From Planctomycetaceae bacterium (lineage in GTDB: Bacteria > Planctomycetota > Planctomycetia > Planctomycetales > Planctomycetaceae): a DNA stretch of 64,000 nucleotides. Made by a program: the position numbers and the translations under genes. The notes under the pieces were generated by a model. It saw nothing but the letters and a program-made list of their open reading frames with translations, searched no databases and had not been told where the DNA came from. The stretch is from the NCBI GenBank assembly GCA_021732785.1, contig JAKFUG010000005.1, forward strand, positions 1 through 64,000. The letters are read 5' to 3'. Of the stretch, positions 16,298 to 24,809 are shown piece by piece (positions within the stretch are counted from its first letter, which is position 1; each line of letters starts with the position of its first letter).

Positions 16298-17572
16298 TTA
16301 TGCCAAAAGCTCGCGCACGACGTGGCAACCGTCGTGTGCGAGCGGCAGCGGTTGGCCGTGGTTATCGTATTCGGTCTTGGACGTATCGATACCGAGGCAC
16401 GCGAACCAGGTATGGAACATGTGGCCGATGTCGAATGATTCGCCGTCGACGAACGTGCCGAGGTCGTTCGTTTTGCCGATGATCGCACCGCGCTTCAAAC
16501 CGCACCCGGCGAGGGCCAGGGACCACGCTTCCGGGAAATGATCGCGGCCGATGTGGCCGTTAATGCGGGGCGTGCGGCCGAACTCGGACATCGCGATGAC
16601 CAGCACGCGATCGAGCATCCCACGCTCGTGCAGGTCGATGATCATCGCCGCAAAAGCTTGATCGAACCGCGGCATCAAACTGCGATGACCGTGAAAATTG
16701 TCGCCGTGCGTATCCCAACCGTAGGACGTCACTTTCACAAACCGCACACCGGCTTCGAGCATCTTCCGCGCTTGCAGCATATGCCGGCCGAACTCGTGAG
16801 TGCCGTAGCGCTCGATGTCTTTCGGATCGAGCTTCGTGGTATCGAACAGATCCTGCCGACGGATGAGCGACTGGGCCATCACGTAGACAAATTCCTGCGC
16901 TTCGCTGTTCTCCTTGCGATGCCGTTGCGTGTACTGTTTCTGCGCGAAGGACCGCAGCCGATTCCGCGCGGCGTCCTGGTCTTCGGTGATGGAATCGGGC
17001 CGGACGATGTTTTCCGGCGGCTTGCCGTCACCAAAGGCCAGCGCCCCGAACTGCGGGCCGAGAAAGCCCGCGTCCTGATAATGGAACCCGCCATTTCCCG
17101 GTTTGATCGACACATACGGCGGCAGCCCGCTCTTTCCGGGACCGAGCAGTTTCGCCACCGCGGAACCGAAGAACGGATACGTCACACCGCGGTTTTTCGG
17201 GTCGCCGCGCTGAATGCGTGGCACTCCCGCCGAGTGCGAATTGTCCTGCGTAGACATGTTCCGTACGACCGCCAGATGCTGCGCGATCTTCGCCGACTGT
17301 GGCAACAACTCGCTGAAATGGACGCCCGGTAGCGACGTGGGAATCGCGCGAAACGGCCCACCGAACTGCGTGTTCGGCTTCGGGTCCCAGCTTTCGTACT
17401 GGCTCATGCCGCCGTCGATCCAGACGAACAGTACCTGCTTGTCCTGCTGTTCCAGTTCCTTCGCGACGGCAGGACTGATCAACCCGCCGAGCGCGAGCGC
17501 TCCCCCGACGCCGCCGAGCCAATCGCGCCGCGACAGGCGATGTTCCCACGGTTTGCAGAGAGGATGGGACAT
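16298..17572 (-). CDS. DUF1501 domain-containing exported protein
   Basis: 424 residues. A Tat-type leader (HRLSRRDWLGGVGGALALGG) predicts export in folded form. The body is DUF1501, related to sulfatase/alkaline-phosphatase-fold proteins: VLFVWIDGGMSQYESWDPKP near residue 50, VRNMSTQDNSHSAG near 105, WDTHGDNF near 285, and MSEFGRTPRINGHIGRDH near 330. In planctomycetes it is usually encoded next to a DUF1549/DUF1553 protein, as here, though three small genes intervene. The ATG at 17572 is preferred over the adjoining GTG. The stop is 3 bases from that of the convergent ThuA/PVC gene, and the last codons contain a 14-base inverted repeat (16309-16343). Confidence 0.93.
   Translation of the reverse strand: MSHPLCKPWEHRLSRRDWLGGVGGALALGGLISPAVAKELEQQDKQVLFVWIDGGMSQYESWDPKPNTQFGGPFRAIPTSLPGVHFSELLPQSAKIAQHLAVVRNMSTQDNSHSAGVPRIQRGDPKNRGVTYPFFGSAVAKLLGPGKSGLPPYVSIKPGNGGFHYQDAGFLGPQFGALAFGDGKPPENIVRPDSITEDQDAARNRLRSFAQKQYTQRHRKENSEAQEFVYVMAQSLIRRQDLFDTTKLDPKDIERYGTHEFGRHMLQARKMLEAGVRFVKVTSYGWDTHGDNFHGHRSLMPRFDQAFAAMIIDLHERGMLDRVLVIAMSEFGRTPRINGHIGRDHFPEAWSLALAGCGLKRGAIIGKTNDLGTFVDGESFDIGHMFHTWFACLGIDTSKTEYDNHGQPLPLAHDGCHVVRELLA
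16309..16343. terminator. Inverted repeat at convergent gene ends
   Basis: A 14-base stem with one mismatch (GCTCGCGCACGACG with CGTCGTGTGCGAGC) around a 7-base loop lies in the last codons of the DUF1501 gene and just after the opposing stop codon. It has no T tract. It may act as a shared terminator or be a REP-like unit. Confidence 0.4.
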
Positions 17573-17575
17573 CAC

Positions 17576-17824
17576 TCAGGCTCCCCCGGTGGGAATGCGC
17601 CGCTGGTACACTCGCCCCGCGCGTTCGAGTTCATCGACGTCGCCCCGTTCGGCACAGCGCCGCAGGTGTTCGAGTTTCCGCACGGTTTCCGGACGGAAAG
17701 TGGGTTCATACGGCGCGTCGGGTGGATACACGACTTCGACTTCCACGGCCACCGCGAGATCACCGCCCGTAACCCATTCGATGGATTTTTCGATGCGATA
17801 GTCTGTCGATGATTGAGCACTCAT
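17576..17824 (-). CDS. Small protein paired with a DUF4258 gene (possible antitoxin)
   Basis: 82 residues with no family I recognise. It has an acidic first half (GGDLAVAVEVEVVYPP) and a helical charged second half (VRKLEHLRRCAERGDVDELE). It overlaps the upstream DUF4258 gene by 4 bases (ATGA) and stops 3 bases before the DUF1501 start, so all three may be translated from one message. The position and size fit an antitoxin to the DUF4258 protein, but this is inference from context. Confidence 0.6.
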   Translation of the reverse strand: MSAQSSTDYRIEKSIEWVTGGDLAVAVEVEVVYPPDAPYEPTFRPETVRKLEHLRRCAERGDVDELERAGRVYQRRIPTGGA

Positions 17825-18105
17825 AAATCATCACCGAAAAAATGAACCGTGACCAACAAGGCGTCTTTGGTCTGGTGCAACCATGCCAAGACATTCACTT
17901 CGGTTCCATCGGGAAGTTTTTGCACAACGACAATTGACGGATTGGGCTCGTCATCAGATCGAACTTCGAGCAGTTCTCCGTCATCCAAGCTCGCTTCCAA
18001 TTGCCAATATTCTATTCGTCGTTCAGCCAGGCGTCGGGCCGCATGGCGTGAGACTAACGATCTTCCGTTTGCGACAGCATCACGAATTTCATTAAAGAGG
18101 TCCAT
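17821..18105 (-). CDS. DUF4258 domain protein, possible toxin
   Basis: 94 residues. SRHAARRLAERRIEYWQLE followed by DGELLEV, the segment NVLAWLHQTKDALLVTVHF and the overall size are those of DUF4258, a small fold related to RelE/BrnT-like toxins. It is coupled to the following 82-residue gene through an ATGA overlap. The pair is placed between the DUF1549/1553 and DUF1501 genes of what is otherwise a standard planctomycete operon. Confidence 0.75.
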   Translation of the reverse strand: MDLFNEIRDAVANGRSLVSRHAARRLAERRIEYWQLEASLDDGELLEVRSDDEPNPSIVVVQKLPDGTEVNVLAWLHQTKDALLVTVHFFGDDL

Positions 18106-18132
18106 CTCCGCTTCATCCGAATGTCGTTTCGC

Positions 18133-18702
18133 CTATTTCGAAAACGCTTCGCGCGTAGTCACCCACACCAATCCCTGCTTCTGACTGGGAACGACGACAA
18201 CGTTGATTTCGATTTCCAGCGAGGGATCCTTGTCGCGGAACCAGACATTTGCGGAGCTTTGCAGCGCGGACATGGCCACTGTCGGCGATCCCTGATTGCG
18301 GAAGCCCAGCTTCTCGAAGCCGCTGCCGAGATGGTTGAGCAGCACGGTTGCGGCCATCGTCTCCGACGAACCTTGGCGGCCTTCGGCCAACGCTTCCGGC
18401 TCCAGCGCAATGAACTGCTGAAACCGCATTCGTGTCTGCCAGTCCTGCTGTTGCTTCAAGTGCTCCGTCGACTGTTGAAAGGACTTCCCCACGAATATTT
18501 CGCTCGGGTTGGCATTGTGGTTCGACAGGCGAAATCCCGCGGGCAACTCTCCAAACTGCGCGGCCAGACTGGTGTAGACCCCTTCGCGACGTTCAATGAA
18601 TTGCTTGAGAGAAGGTATCGTCTTGCGACCGAGCAGGGGAGCCGCAATCACGCTACCGCAGAGGAAGAGAATCAGTGTCGACCAGATCAAGACGCGTTGC
18701 AT
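18133..18702 (-). CDS. Exported protein of unknown function
   Basis: 189 residues. A signal peptide (MQRVLIWSTLILFLCGSVIA) is followed by a mostly helical domain with no recognised motif. It begins 25 bases after the DUF1549/1553 stop on the same strand, so it is likely part of that operon. Its end lies 27 bases before the DUF4258 gene. It could be a periplasmic accessory of the DUF1549/DUF1501 proteins, but nothing in the sequence proves it. Confidence 0.65.
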   Translation of the reverse strand: MQRVLIWSTLILFLCGSVIAAPLLGRKTIPSLKQFIERREGVYTSLAAQFGELPAGFRLSNHNANPSEIFVGKSFQQSTEHLKQQQDWQTRMRFQQFIALEPEALAEGRQGSSETMAATVLLNHLGSGFEKLGFRNQGSPTVAMSALQSSANVWFRDKDPSLEIEINVVVVPSQKQGLVWVTTREAFSK

Positions 18703-18727
18703 GATGAAGTCCTTTTCCAGAAGTTTC

Positions 18728-20293
18728 TCAATAATTCAAGCCGAATTCCGTCGTGTTCATCAGCGCCCAGATGACATCACCCAGCGCGCGCGAACGGTTG
18801 TCGGCTTCGTTGACGAACGCGGTCATCGAGGTCGTTTCCTCGGCGGTGGGAGAACGGCTTAACACCGTCTGATAGATCGTTTCAATCGCCTTGGGCAAGT
18901 CCGTTTCCGCTTGCAGGCGTTCCACCAGCGTGGTGTCTTTGGGTTGCAGCCAGCTTAACACGGTCGCGTCGTGGGAGAGGAACAACGCCGCTTTCACGGA
19001 CGGAGCGAAATCGCCTTCGGGTTCACGCGGGGGGTTGGCATACGCAGCGAGAAATTTCTTGCGCGCCTCGGCGGACAGATCGCCCGTATGACCGGTGGCC
19101 CGCCACGTCGATTCCGCGAGTTGCTCGGCGGATAACGGCTTTTCGAGTGCAACCACATACCGATCCGGCGGCGGTTCACCCCTTCCGTCGGGCAGCACGC
19201 TGGACCGTTGATACGTCCGCGTTTGCGCCAACTCGCGCAGCAACCATTTCCTGTCGAACTGATGCGCAACGAACTCCGTCGCCAGGAGATCCAGCACCTC
19301 CGGATGTGACGGCGGATTCTTCGCGTGCTGGAAGTCCAACGGATGAATCAGCCCGCGGCCCATCAGCAGGCACCACGCGCGATTGACCGCGTTTCGTACA
19401 AAGTACGGGTTCTCCGCCGTTGGCAACCGCGCAGCCAGTTCCGTCAGCGGGCTGAACTTCGGCTGCCCGAGAAAGTTTTTCGCCCGGTCCGGCGGCGTCG
19501 CGAATTCTTCCCCTTTGGTGAAGACCGCGATCTCCACCTCCGGCCCAAACGGCAACCGCGGGCCCGTCTGCTTGGCTTCCTTCACGAAGACCGACATGAA
19601 CTCCGTTTTCTTATCGACGAGTTTTTCCCCCACCGCGGGGAACTTCACGTCCTGGCGGATGAACGTGTGCTGTAGGAACGTGTGCAAACCCTGGAAGTCG
19701 ACCTGCTTGTAATCGTCGACGAAAAGATGATCGTGACACTGCGCACATTGCAGATCGACGCCGAGAAACAACCGGCCGACATCGCGCGTCAACGCCGGTA
19801 AATCGACCGGTTGCTGACCGTAGTTTTCGAGCCGCTTCGTGAGAAAGAATGCCGCCCCGCGCTTCGGCTCGTCTTCGCTGCCCGGTTGCAGCATCGTCCG
19901 CACGAACTCATTCCACGGCGTGTTCGCGGTGACGGAGGTTTCGAGAAACTTCGTCCATTCGTCATGCTCGCCGAGACGTTCCATCAGTTGGACATGCAGC
20001 ACATCCCGCATCCGGCGGATGTATTCCGGACTCGCCAGCAGGCGGTCGATCAACTGCAACCGCTTGCCGGCGCTGTTGTCCGCCTGGAACGCTAGCAGTT
20101 CGTCCCGCGTCGGAATCCGCCCGGCGAAATCGAGAAACACGCGCCGACAGAATGCGGCATCATCACACACTACGGCAACGGGTTGTCCTGCCGCGGCTTC
20201 GATCAACCCGTCAATTCGCGCGGGGAGCGTTTCCGCCCGGAGGTTGTCAGCCCCCATTCCGCACATCAGCACAACGCAGCACCATCCGCGCAT
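18728..20293 (-). CDS. DUF1549/DUF1553 domain exported protein
   Basis: 521 residues, beginning with a signal peptide (MRGWCCVVLMCGMGADNL). About residues 30-215 are DUF1549 (CRRVFLDFAGRIPTRDELLA, then FLGVDLQCAQCHDH, a CXXCH that could bind heme c). About 285-510 are DUF1553 (PYFVRNAVNRAWCLLMGRGL, then HPEVLDLLATEFV). The family is abundant in planctomycetes and is exported; a redox function with the DUF1501 partner has been supposed but not shown. It is the first gene of the minus-strand operon ending with DUF1501. At 521 residues it is shorter than the versions that carry an extra cytochrome domain. Confidence 0.92.
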   Translation of the reverse strand: MRGWCCVVLMCGMGADNLRAETLPARIDGLIEAAAGQPVAVVCDDAAFCRRVFLDFAGRIPTRDELLAFQADNSAGKRLQLIDRLLASPEYIRRMRDVLHVQLMERLGEHDEWTKFLETSVTANTPWNEFVRTMLQPGSEDEPKRGAAFFLTKRLENYGQQPVDLPALTRDVGRLFLGVDLQCAQCHDHLFVDDYKQVDFQGLHTFLQHTFIRQDVKFPAVGEKLVDKKTEFMSVFVKEAKQTGPRLPFGPEVEIAVFTKGEEFATPPDRAKNFLGQPKFSPLTELAARLPTAENPYFVRNAVNRAWCLLMGRGLIHPLDFQHAKNPPSHPEVLDLLATEFVAHQFDRKWLLRELAQTRTYQRSSVLPDGRGEPPPDRYVVALEKPLSAEQLAESTWRATGHTGDLSAEARKKFLAAYANPPREPEGDFAPSVKAALFLSHDATVLSWLQPKDTTLVERLQAETDLPKAIETIYQTVLSRSPTAEETTSMTAFVNEADNRSRALGDVIWALMNTTEFGLNY

Positions 20294-20443
20294 CGTCGGC
20301 CCTTTGAAGAGCGTTCAAGCTATCCCGACAGCGTATCGGACGCATCAACCGTCGTCCATGCGGACTTCGCGGTGCGGAAACCTCGGTAGTGGTACAAATT
20401 GAGGATTGAGGGCGCGGACCACGATTCTGCGCGAGGAGCACGG

Positions 20444-20716
20444 TTATTCGTCGGTGTAAAAAAGAAACCAATACCAACGCAGTAACTCCTTAAATGCTGG
20501 ACTGCAATCGGCGATAACAAGAATCGGATAGTAGATAATTGTGACGAGCGCGTTCGTGGTCCAATCATTCGTTCCAGCCGCGAATGCCAGCATGGGACCG
20601 GTGCTGAGCATGTAAATGGTCAGTAGTGCGATCAAAGCCAGCACCCACCACCGCCGCTTCCACGTCCACGGCGCGAACCAGGCGATGCGTTTTGGCAGAG
20701 GCGAGGGTGGGTCCAT
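20444..20716 (-). CDS. Small two-helix membrane protein, paralogue 2
   Basis: 90 residues. It begins MDPPSPLPKRIAWFAPWTWK and has two hydrophobic segments (about 23-46 and 56-70). It shares its first 22 residues almost completely with the next upstream gene (20740-21009), so the two arose by tandem duplication. The function is unknown. The repeated PWTWKRR motif could be a membrane-interface anchor. Confidence 0.65.
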   Translation of the reverse strand: MDPPSPLPKRIAWFAPWTWKRRWWVLALIALLTIYMLSTGPMLAFAAGTNDWTTNALVTIIYYPILVIADCSPAFKELLRWYWFLFYTDE

Positions 20717-20739
20717 CGTTGGAATCTACTAAGGACCGA

Positions 20740-21009
20740 TTAGAGGCAGCCGGGAGCAAGCCACCAGAGATACTCGGACAGCACTCTGGTGAGCACCGGG
20801 TGCAACGTGGCGCACCAGAAGACCGGGGCGTACACAATCAGGACGAACTGGTCGGGCAGCCAATTGTGCTGCGCCAACGCCCACGCCGGCGCGACACTCA
20901 GCGGATATCCCACGCTCAGAAGTGCCAGCATCACGAGTTGATTGCGTCGTTTCCATGTCCACGGCGCGAACCGGGTGATACGTTTCGGTAAGGGCGGCGC
21001 TTGGTCCAT
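20740..21009 (-). CDS. Small two-helix membrane protein, paralogue 1
   Basis: 89 residues, starting MDQAPPLPKRITRFAPWTWK, with hydrophobic segments at about 25-45 and 52-70. It is a tandem paralogue of the gene 23 bases downstream. The conserved N-terminus and diverged membrane part suggest that the soluble tail is under selection. The coding assignment is supported by the paralogy itself. Confidence 0.65.
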   Translation of the reverse strand: MDQAPPLPKRITRFAPWTWKRRNQLVMLALLSVGYPLSVAPAWALAQHNWLPDQFVLIVYAPVFWCATLHPVLTRVLSEYLWWLAPGCL

Positions 21010-21043
21010 TTGCTCACGCTCAATGACTCACAGCCATGAATGA

Positions 21044-21373
21044 TCAACTGCGCGACGATGAAGACGGCGTCAGTTCGACATCCAAGACCATCAGCAGGTG
21101 ATCGATTTCCGCGGTATCGAGCAACCCTTCCCCGCGCAGGAACAACGCTAAGCGTTCGCGATCAACATGAGCTTCGCTAACAAGCGTGGTCAGCGTCTTT
21201 CCGGACTGATGAACGCAGCGCCGGAGAAATCCACTAAAATTTTCTTCGGCAGCGGCTGCTTCCGTCTTCGCCAGTTGTGCGTTGATGGACTGCGGATCAA
21301 CGGCCGCCAGCGACTTTTCCCACCGGGCTTTCACGTCGGGAGGCATCGGACCGCGGGATTCGATGCTGCTCAT
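21044..21373 (-). CDS. Partner of a BrnT/DUF4258-like gene, possible antitoxin
   Basis: 109 residues. After a helical first half, residues about 50-95 (GFLRRCVHQSGKTLTTLVSE, then DRERLALFLRGEGLL) have the spacing of a small helix-turn-helix domain of the Cro/XRE type. It overlaps the upstream gene by 4 bases (ATGA). A DNA-binding antitoxin that represses its own operon is the most likely reading, but I recognise no exact family. Confidence 0.6.
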   Translation of the reverse strand: MSSIESRGPMPPDVKARWEKSLAAVDPQSINAQLAKTEAAAAEENFSGFLRRCVHQSGKTLTTLVSEAHVDRERLALFLRGEGLLDTAEIDHLLMVLDVELTPSSSSRS

Positions 21374-21615
21374 TCGTTTCCTTTCGTCGGCTCATACGCC
21401 GTCACCGGAATGACGCTGACCTCGTCCAATTGATCGAAAATACAGATCAGGAACCGCCCCGTCGACGTCACCCCACGCACCATGTCGGAACCCGAATCGC
21501 TGGTTTCGATCCACTTTGCCGCGATCACAACCTCCTCAAACTCCTCAGGAGCGACTCCGTGCTCGGCAAGGTGCTCGATATTTTCAGTGTACCAGAAGAA
21601 ATCAAACCACGGCAT
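21370..21615 (-). CDS. BrnT/DUF4258-like small protein, possible toxin
   Basis: 81 residues. FWYTENIEHLAEHGVAPEEF resembles the start of BrnT and DUF4258 proteins (a W/F followed by N..H...HGV..EE.E), and RFLICIFDQL then VSVIPVTAYEPT resembles the core strands of that fold. With the overlapping downstream gene it forms a two-gene toxin-antitoxin-like unit. The family assignment is moderate because the similarity is short. Confidence 0.6.
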   Translation of the reverse strand: MPWFDFFWYTENIEHLAEHGVAPEEFEEVVIAAKWIETSDSGSDMVRGVTSTGRFLICIFDQLDEVSVIPVTAYEPTKGNE

Positions 21616-21820
21616 CGGATTCTCCGATTCAACCAGATCGAACTTCCGAAATGATACCGTCTGCTGCCCCGCGCCAATGTTCGTGTTGACACGCTTTTTC
21701 CACCCCTGATATAACCCGCCGCCTTTTGGTTTGACGGGCAGGGTGGCTCGCCGCGCGCTCAGGGTGTGCGAACACCGTCAATTCCGCGTCGACCGGGGGC
21801 ATTACAGGGGGCGGAAGCGC

Positions 21821-23767
21821 ATGTGCGGAATCGTTGGGGCGTTGTCGTTTTCGGACCAGTCCTTCAAGGTCACCGAGCCGTATCTCACGCGGATGCGGGA
21901 CACGATGGAACACCGCGGTCCCGATGGCGGCGCCAACTGGATTTCCCCGGACGGCCGCATTGGCCTCGGGCATCGCCGTCTGTCGATCATCGATCTGACG
22001 AACGTCGCCAACCAACCGATGTGCAATGAAGACGGCACGTTGTGGGTGGCCTTCAACGGCGAAATCTACAACCACGCCGACATCCGCAAGGAACTCGTCG
22101 CCCGCGGCGGTCACCAATGGAAGACCGACCATTCCGACACCGAAGTCATCCTGCATGCCTTCGAGGAATGGGGGATCGAGTGCCTGCACAAATTCCGCGG
22201 GATGTTCGCCATCGCCCTGTGGGACACGAAGAAAAAAGAATTGTTCCTAGTCCGCGACCGGATTGGGGTCAAACCGCTGTACTACAGCCGGCATCATGGC
22301 CGCATCACGTTTGCTTCGGAAATCAAGGCGTTGCTCGCCGATCCGCAACAGCAGCGGGCGGTCAATGAAGAAGGTCTTTTCCATTACCTGACGCTGCTCA
22401 CCACGCCTGCTCCGCAGACGATGTTCGCGGGGATCGAAAAGCTGCCGCCGGGCACGTGGATGAAGATCGACAGCAAGGGCCACACGACCACGCAGCGGTA
22501 TTGGGACGTGTGGGATCACACGCAACCTCTCACCAACGCCAGCGAAGAAGAAGTCGCGGAACGAATTCTCGCCGAACTGCGGACCGCCGTGCAGTTGCGA
22601 AAAGTCAGCGATGTCCCCGTCGGCGTGTTTCTGTCCGGGGGAATCGATTCGAGCACGAATGCCGCGTTGTTCTCCGAAGGCGAGAACCAGCAGGTCAAGA
22701 CATTCACCATCGGTTACAAGGGTGAATACGGCTCGTACCAGAACGAATTGCACTATGCCCGTCAGATGGCTGAGCGCGTGGGGGCCGATCATCACGAACT
22801 GCTGTTGAGCATGGACGACCTGCTCGACTTCCTGCCGCGGATGATTCAGTTGCAGGACGAACCGATCGGCGACCCCGTCTGCGTGCCGGTGTATTACGTT
22901 TCGAAGCTGGCTCGCGACAACGGCGTCATCGTCTGCCAGGTGGGCGAAGGGGCCGATGAACTCTTCTGGGGCTATCCCACGTGGAAACTCAAACTGAATC
23001 TGACGAAGTGGAACGATCTCCCCGTCCCCAACTTCGCGAAGAAAGCATTACTCGGCGCAATGAGCATGTTCGGCCAGCAGGCATCGCATCCGTATGAAGC
23101 CCTGCGGCGGGCCACGCTCAATCAACCGATCTTCTGGGGCGGCGTCGACGCCTTCACTCAGGGCCAGAAGATGAAACTTCTCAGCCCGCGGATGCGCGAA
23201 AAGTTCGCTGGTTCCACCTCGTGGGATGCTCTCAAGCCGATCTGGCAACGCTTTCAGGACAACGCCTGGGAAAAGTCGCATCTCAATTGGATGTCGTACG
23301 TCGATCTCAACGTGCGGCTGCCGGAACTGCTGCTGATGCGCGTCGACAAGATGAGCATGGGCGTCAGCCTCGAAGGCCGCGTGCCGTTCCTCGATCACAA
23401 GTTCGTCGAACTGGCGATGAGCATCCCCGCCGCGATGAAAACCAAAAATGGCACCCTCAAGCACATTCTGAAGAAGTCTGTCCGCGGGCTCATTCCCGAT
23501 GAACTCATCGACCGCAAGAAGCAGGGCTTCGGCGTCCCCGTGCATGAATGGGTCATGGATAAGCTCGGCGACACGATGCGGCAGTCGCTCGACAATTTCT
23601 GCCAGCAGACCGACTTCTTCGACCGCGACGAAGCCATGAGCCTGCTTGAGCGCGGCCGCGGTCCGCAAAGCTGGTACCTGCTCAACGTCGCCTTGTGGTG
23701 GGAAGAATTCATCGCCCAAGCGGATAATGCCATCACGGCTGCGGCACCGATGCGGAAAGCTGCGTAG
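21821..23767 (+). CDS. asnB: Asparagine synthase (glutamine-hydrolysing)
   Basis: 648 residues. The start MCGIVGALSF gives Cys2 as the glutaminase nucleophile after removal of Met1, which fixes ATG 21821 although the frame is open to 21731. Glutaminase domain: residues 2 to about 200 (MRDTMEHRGPDGG, FNGEIYNH). Synthetase domain: about 230-610 with the ATP loop FLSGGIDSSTNAALF. It transfers ammonia from glutamine to aspartate or, in polysaccharide loci, to an uncertain carboxylate. It is the first gene of an exopolysaccharide cluster; amidotransferases of this type commonly accompany exosortase or EPS loci, so a role in modifying the polymer or a peptide is possible. Confidence 0.92.
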   Translation: MCGIVGALSFSDQSFKVTEPYLTRMRDTMEHRGPDGGANWISPDGRIGLGHRRLSIIDLTNVANQPMCNEDGTLWVAFNGEIYNHADIRKELVARGGHQWKTDHSDTEVILHAFEEWGIECLHKFRGMFAIALWDTKKKELFLVRDRIGVKPLYYSRHHGRITFASEIKALLADPQQQRAVNEEGLFHYLTLLTTPAPQTMFAGIEKLPPGTWMKIDSKGHTTTQRYWDVWDHTQPLTNASEEEVAERILAELRTAVQLRKVSDVPVGVFLSGGIDSSTNAALFSEGENQQVKTFTIGYKGEYGSYQNELHYARQMAERVGADHHELLLSMDDLLDFLPRMIQLQDEPIGDPVCVPVYYVSKLARDNGVIVCQVGEGADELFWGYPTWKLKLNLTKWNDLPVPNFAKKALLGAMSMFGQQASHPYEALRRATLNQPIFWGGVDAFTQGQKMKLLSPRMREKFAGSTSWDALKPIWQRFQDNAWEKSHLNWMSYVDLNVRLPELLLMRVDKMSMGVSLEGRVPFLDHKFVELAMSIPAAMKTKNGTLKHILKKSVRGLIPDELIDRKKQGFGVPVHEWVMDKLGDTMRQSLDNFCQQTDFFDRDEAMSLLERGRGPQSWYLLNVALWWEEFIAQADNAITAAAPMRKAA

Positions 23768-23769
23768 AA

Positions 23770-23917
23770 GGAAATCCGAAGCACGAAATTCGAAATCCGA
23801 AGGAAGCACCAAATCCAAAATCCCAAACGGGATTGATCAGTGTGTGATTTTGGGAATGTTTTCTTCTTTTCGATTTAGGATTTCTTTCGGATTTCGAGTT
23901 TCGGATTTCGAATTTCA
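23770..23917. repeat. Palindrome of ATCCGAA/TTCGAAA units (class C)
   Basis: The outer arm 23770-23802 pairs with 23884-23917, and an inner arm around 23809-23829 pairs imperfectly with the stretch following 23845. The arms are degenerate repeats of GAAATCCGAA and GAAATTCGAA. It fills the gap between asnB and the acyltransferase gene and so lies in their shared message. Confidence 0.8.
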
Positions 23918-23941
23918 TCGGTCGACACCAAGGACTATCTC

Positions 23942-24637
23942 GTGACACGCAAGCTGGCTGCTCGGCTGATGGCGTGGCTCAACCTCCCCAAGCGACTGGC
24001 GGGTCGGGCGTATCGCGCGTTGGTGGTCCGTCAGTTCGCGTCGGCTGGGAAAAATTTCGCGTTTGATGTCTGGACCGACAGCCTGCCCACGCCCGAGTTG
24101 ACGCACGTCGGCAACGATGTCTTCTTCAACCGCGGCGTCCATCTCTCCGGCCACGTCCACATTCACGACAACGTGATGCTCGGCCCGCACGTGTCGATCC
24201 TCGCGGGCAACCACCTCTTTGGCCTGAAGGGGAAGACCGTTCGCCATGCCCGCATGACGCCGGAAAACCCCGAGCGAAACGACATCACGGTCATCGAAGC
24301 CGATGCGTGGATCGGCGCGAACAGCACGGTCCTCGGCGGTGTGACCGTCGGTCCCGGAGCGGTCGTCGGTGCGGCATCTGTTGTGACGAAAGATATCCCG
24401 CCCTACACCGTCGCCGTGGGTAATCCCTGCCGACCGATCCGCCGCATTTTCGATGACAGCACGCTCATCGAACATTTACGCGAGATTGGCTATGACGAAA
24501 CATCCGCTCATGCGCTGTTGCGACAAAGGCAACACGCCCTCGCCGGACAGGCACTCAATGTCATCGACCACACCGCGGAACTCGACCGGGAGACGTACTA
24601 CTACCGCGGTGAATTGCAACGACCAAAGGTTGCGTAG
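23942..24637 (+). CDS. Hexapeptide-repeat O-acyltransferase
   Basis: 231 residues with a GTG start at 23942. The middle (about 60-165) has the left-handed beta-helix pattern of isoleucine-patch acyltransferases: THVGNDVFFNRGVHLSGHVH, then VIEADAWIGANSTVLGGVTV and GPGAVVGAASVVTKDIPPYT, the ending typical of WbbJ/maltose-acetyltransferase-like enzymes. It should transfer an acetyl or similar group onto a sugar of the polymer. It sits between asnB and the lyase in the polysaccharide cluster; the flanking gaps are filled by palindromic repeats. Confidence 0.9.
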   Translation: MTRKLAARLMAWLNLPKRLAGRAYRALVVRQFASAGKNFAFDVWTDSLPTPELTHVGNDVFFNRGVHLSGHVHIHDNVMLGPHVSILAGNHLFGLKGKTVRHARMTPENPERNDITVIEADAWIGANSTVLGGVTVGPGAVVGAASVVTKDIPPYTVAVGNPCRPIRRIFDDSTLIEHLREIGYDETSAHALLRQRQHALAGQALNVIDHTAELDRETYYYRGELQRPKVA

Positions 24638-24782
24638 TTGGAAGCTCCAAATTCCAAACACCAAGTTCCAAACAAGGGCCAAATTCCAAATTCCAAACGA
24701 AGAGGTTGCCTGCGACACGCATTTTTTTCGTTTGGAGTTTGTTCATTGGAATTTGTTTGGAACTTGGATTTTGGAATTTCAT
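24637..24782. repeat. Palindrome of TTCCAAA units (class D)
   Basis: Left arm about 24637-24701, right arm about 24731-24782. Each arm is a run of degenerate TCCAAATTCCAAA and TTCCAAACACCAAG units. It begins at the acyltransferase stop codon and ends 27 bases before the next start. The architecture matches class C, but the unit sequence differs. Confidence 0.8.
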
Positions 24783-24809
24783 CTTCCCTGAGAGCATTGA
24801 CTCACTAAC

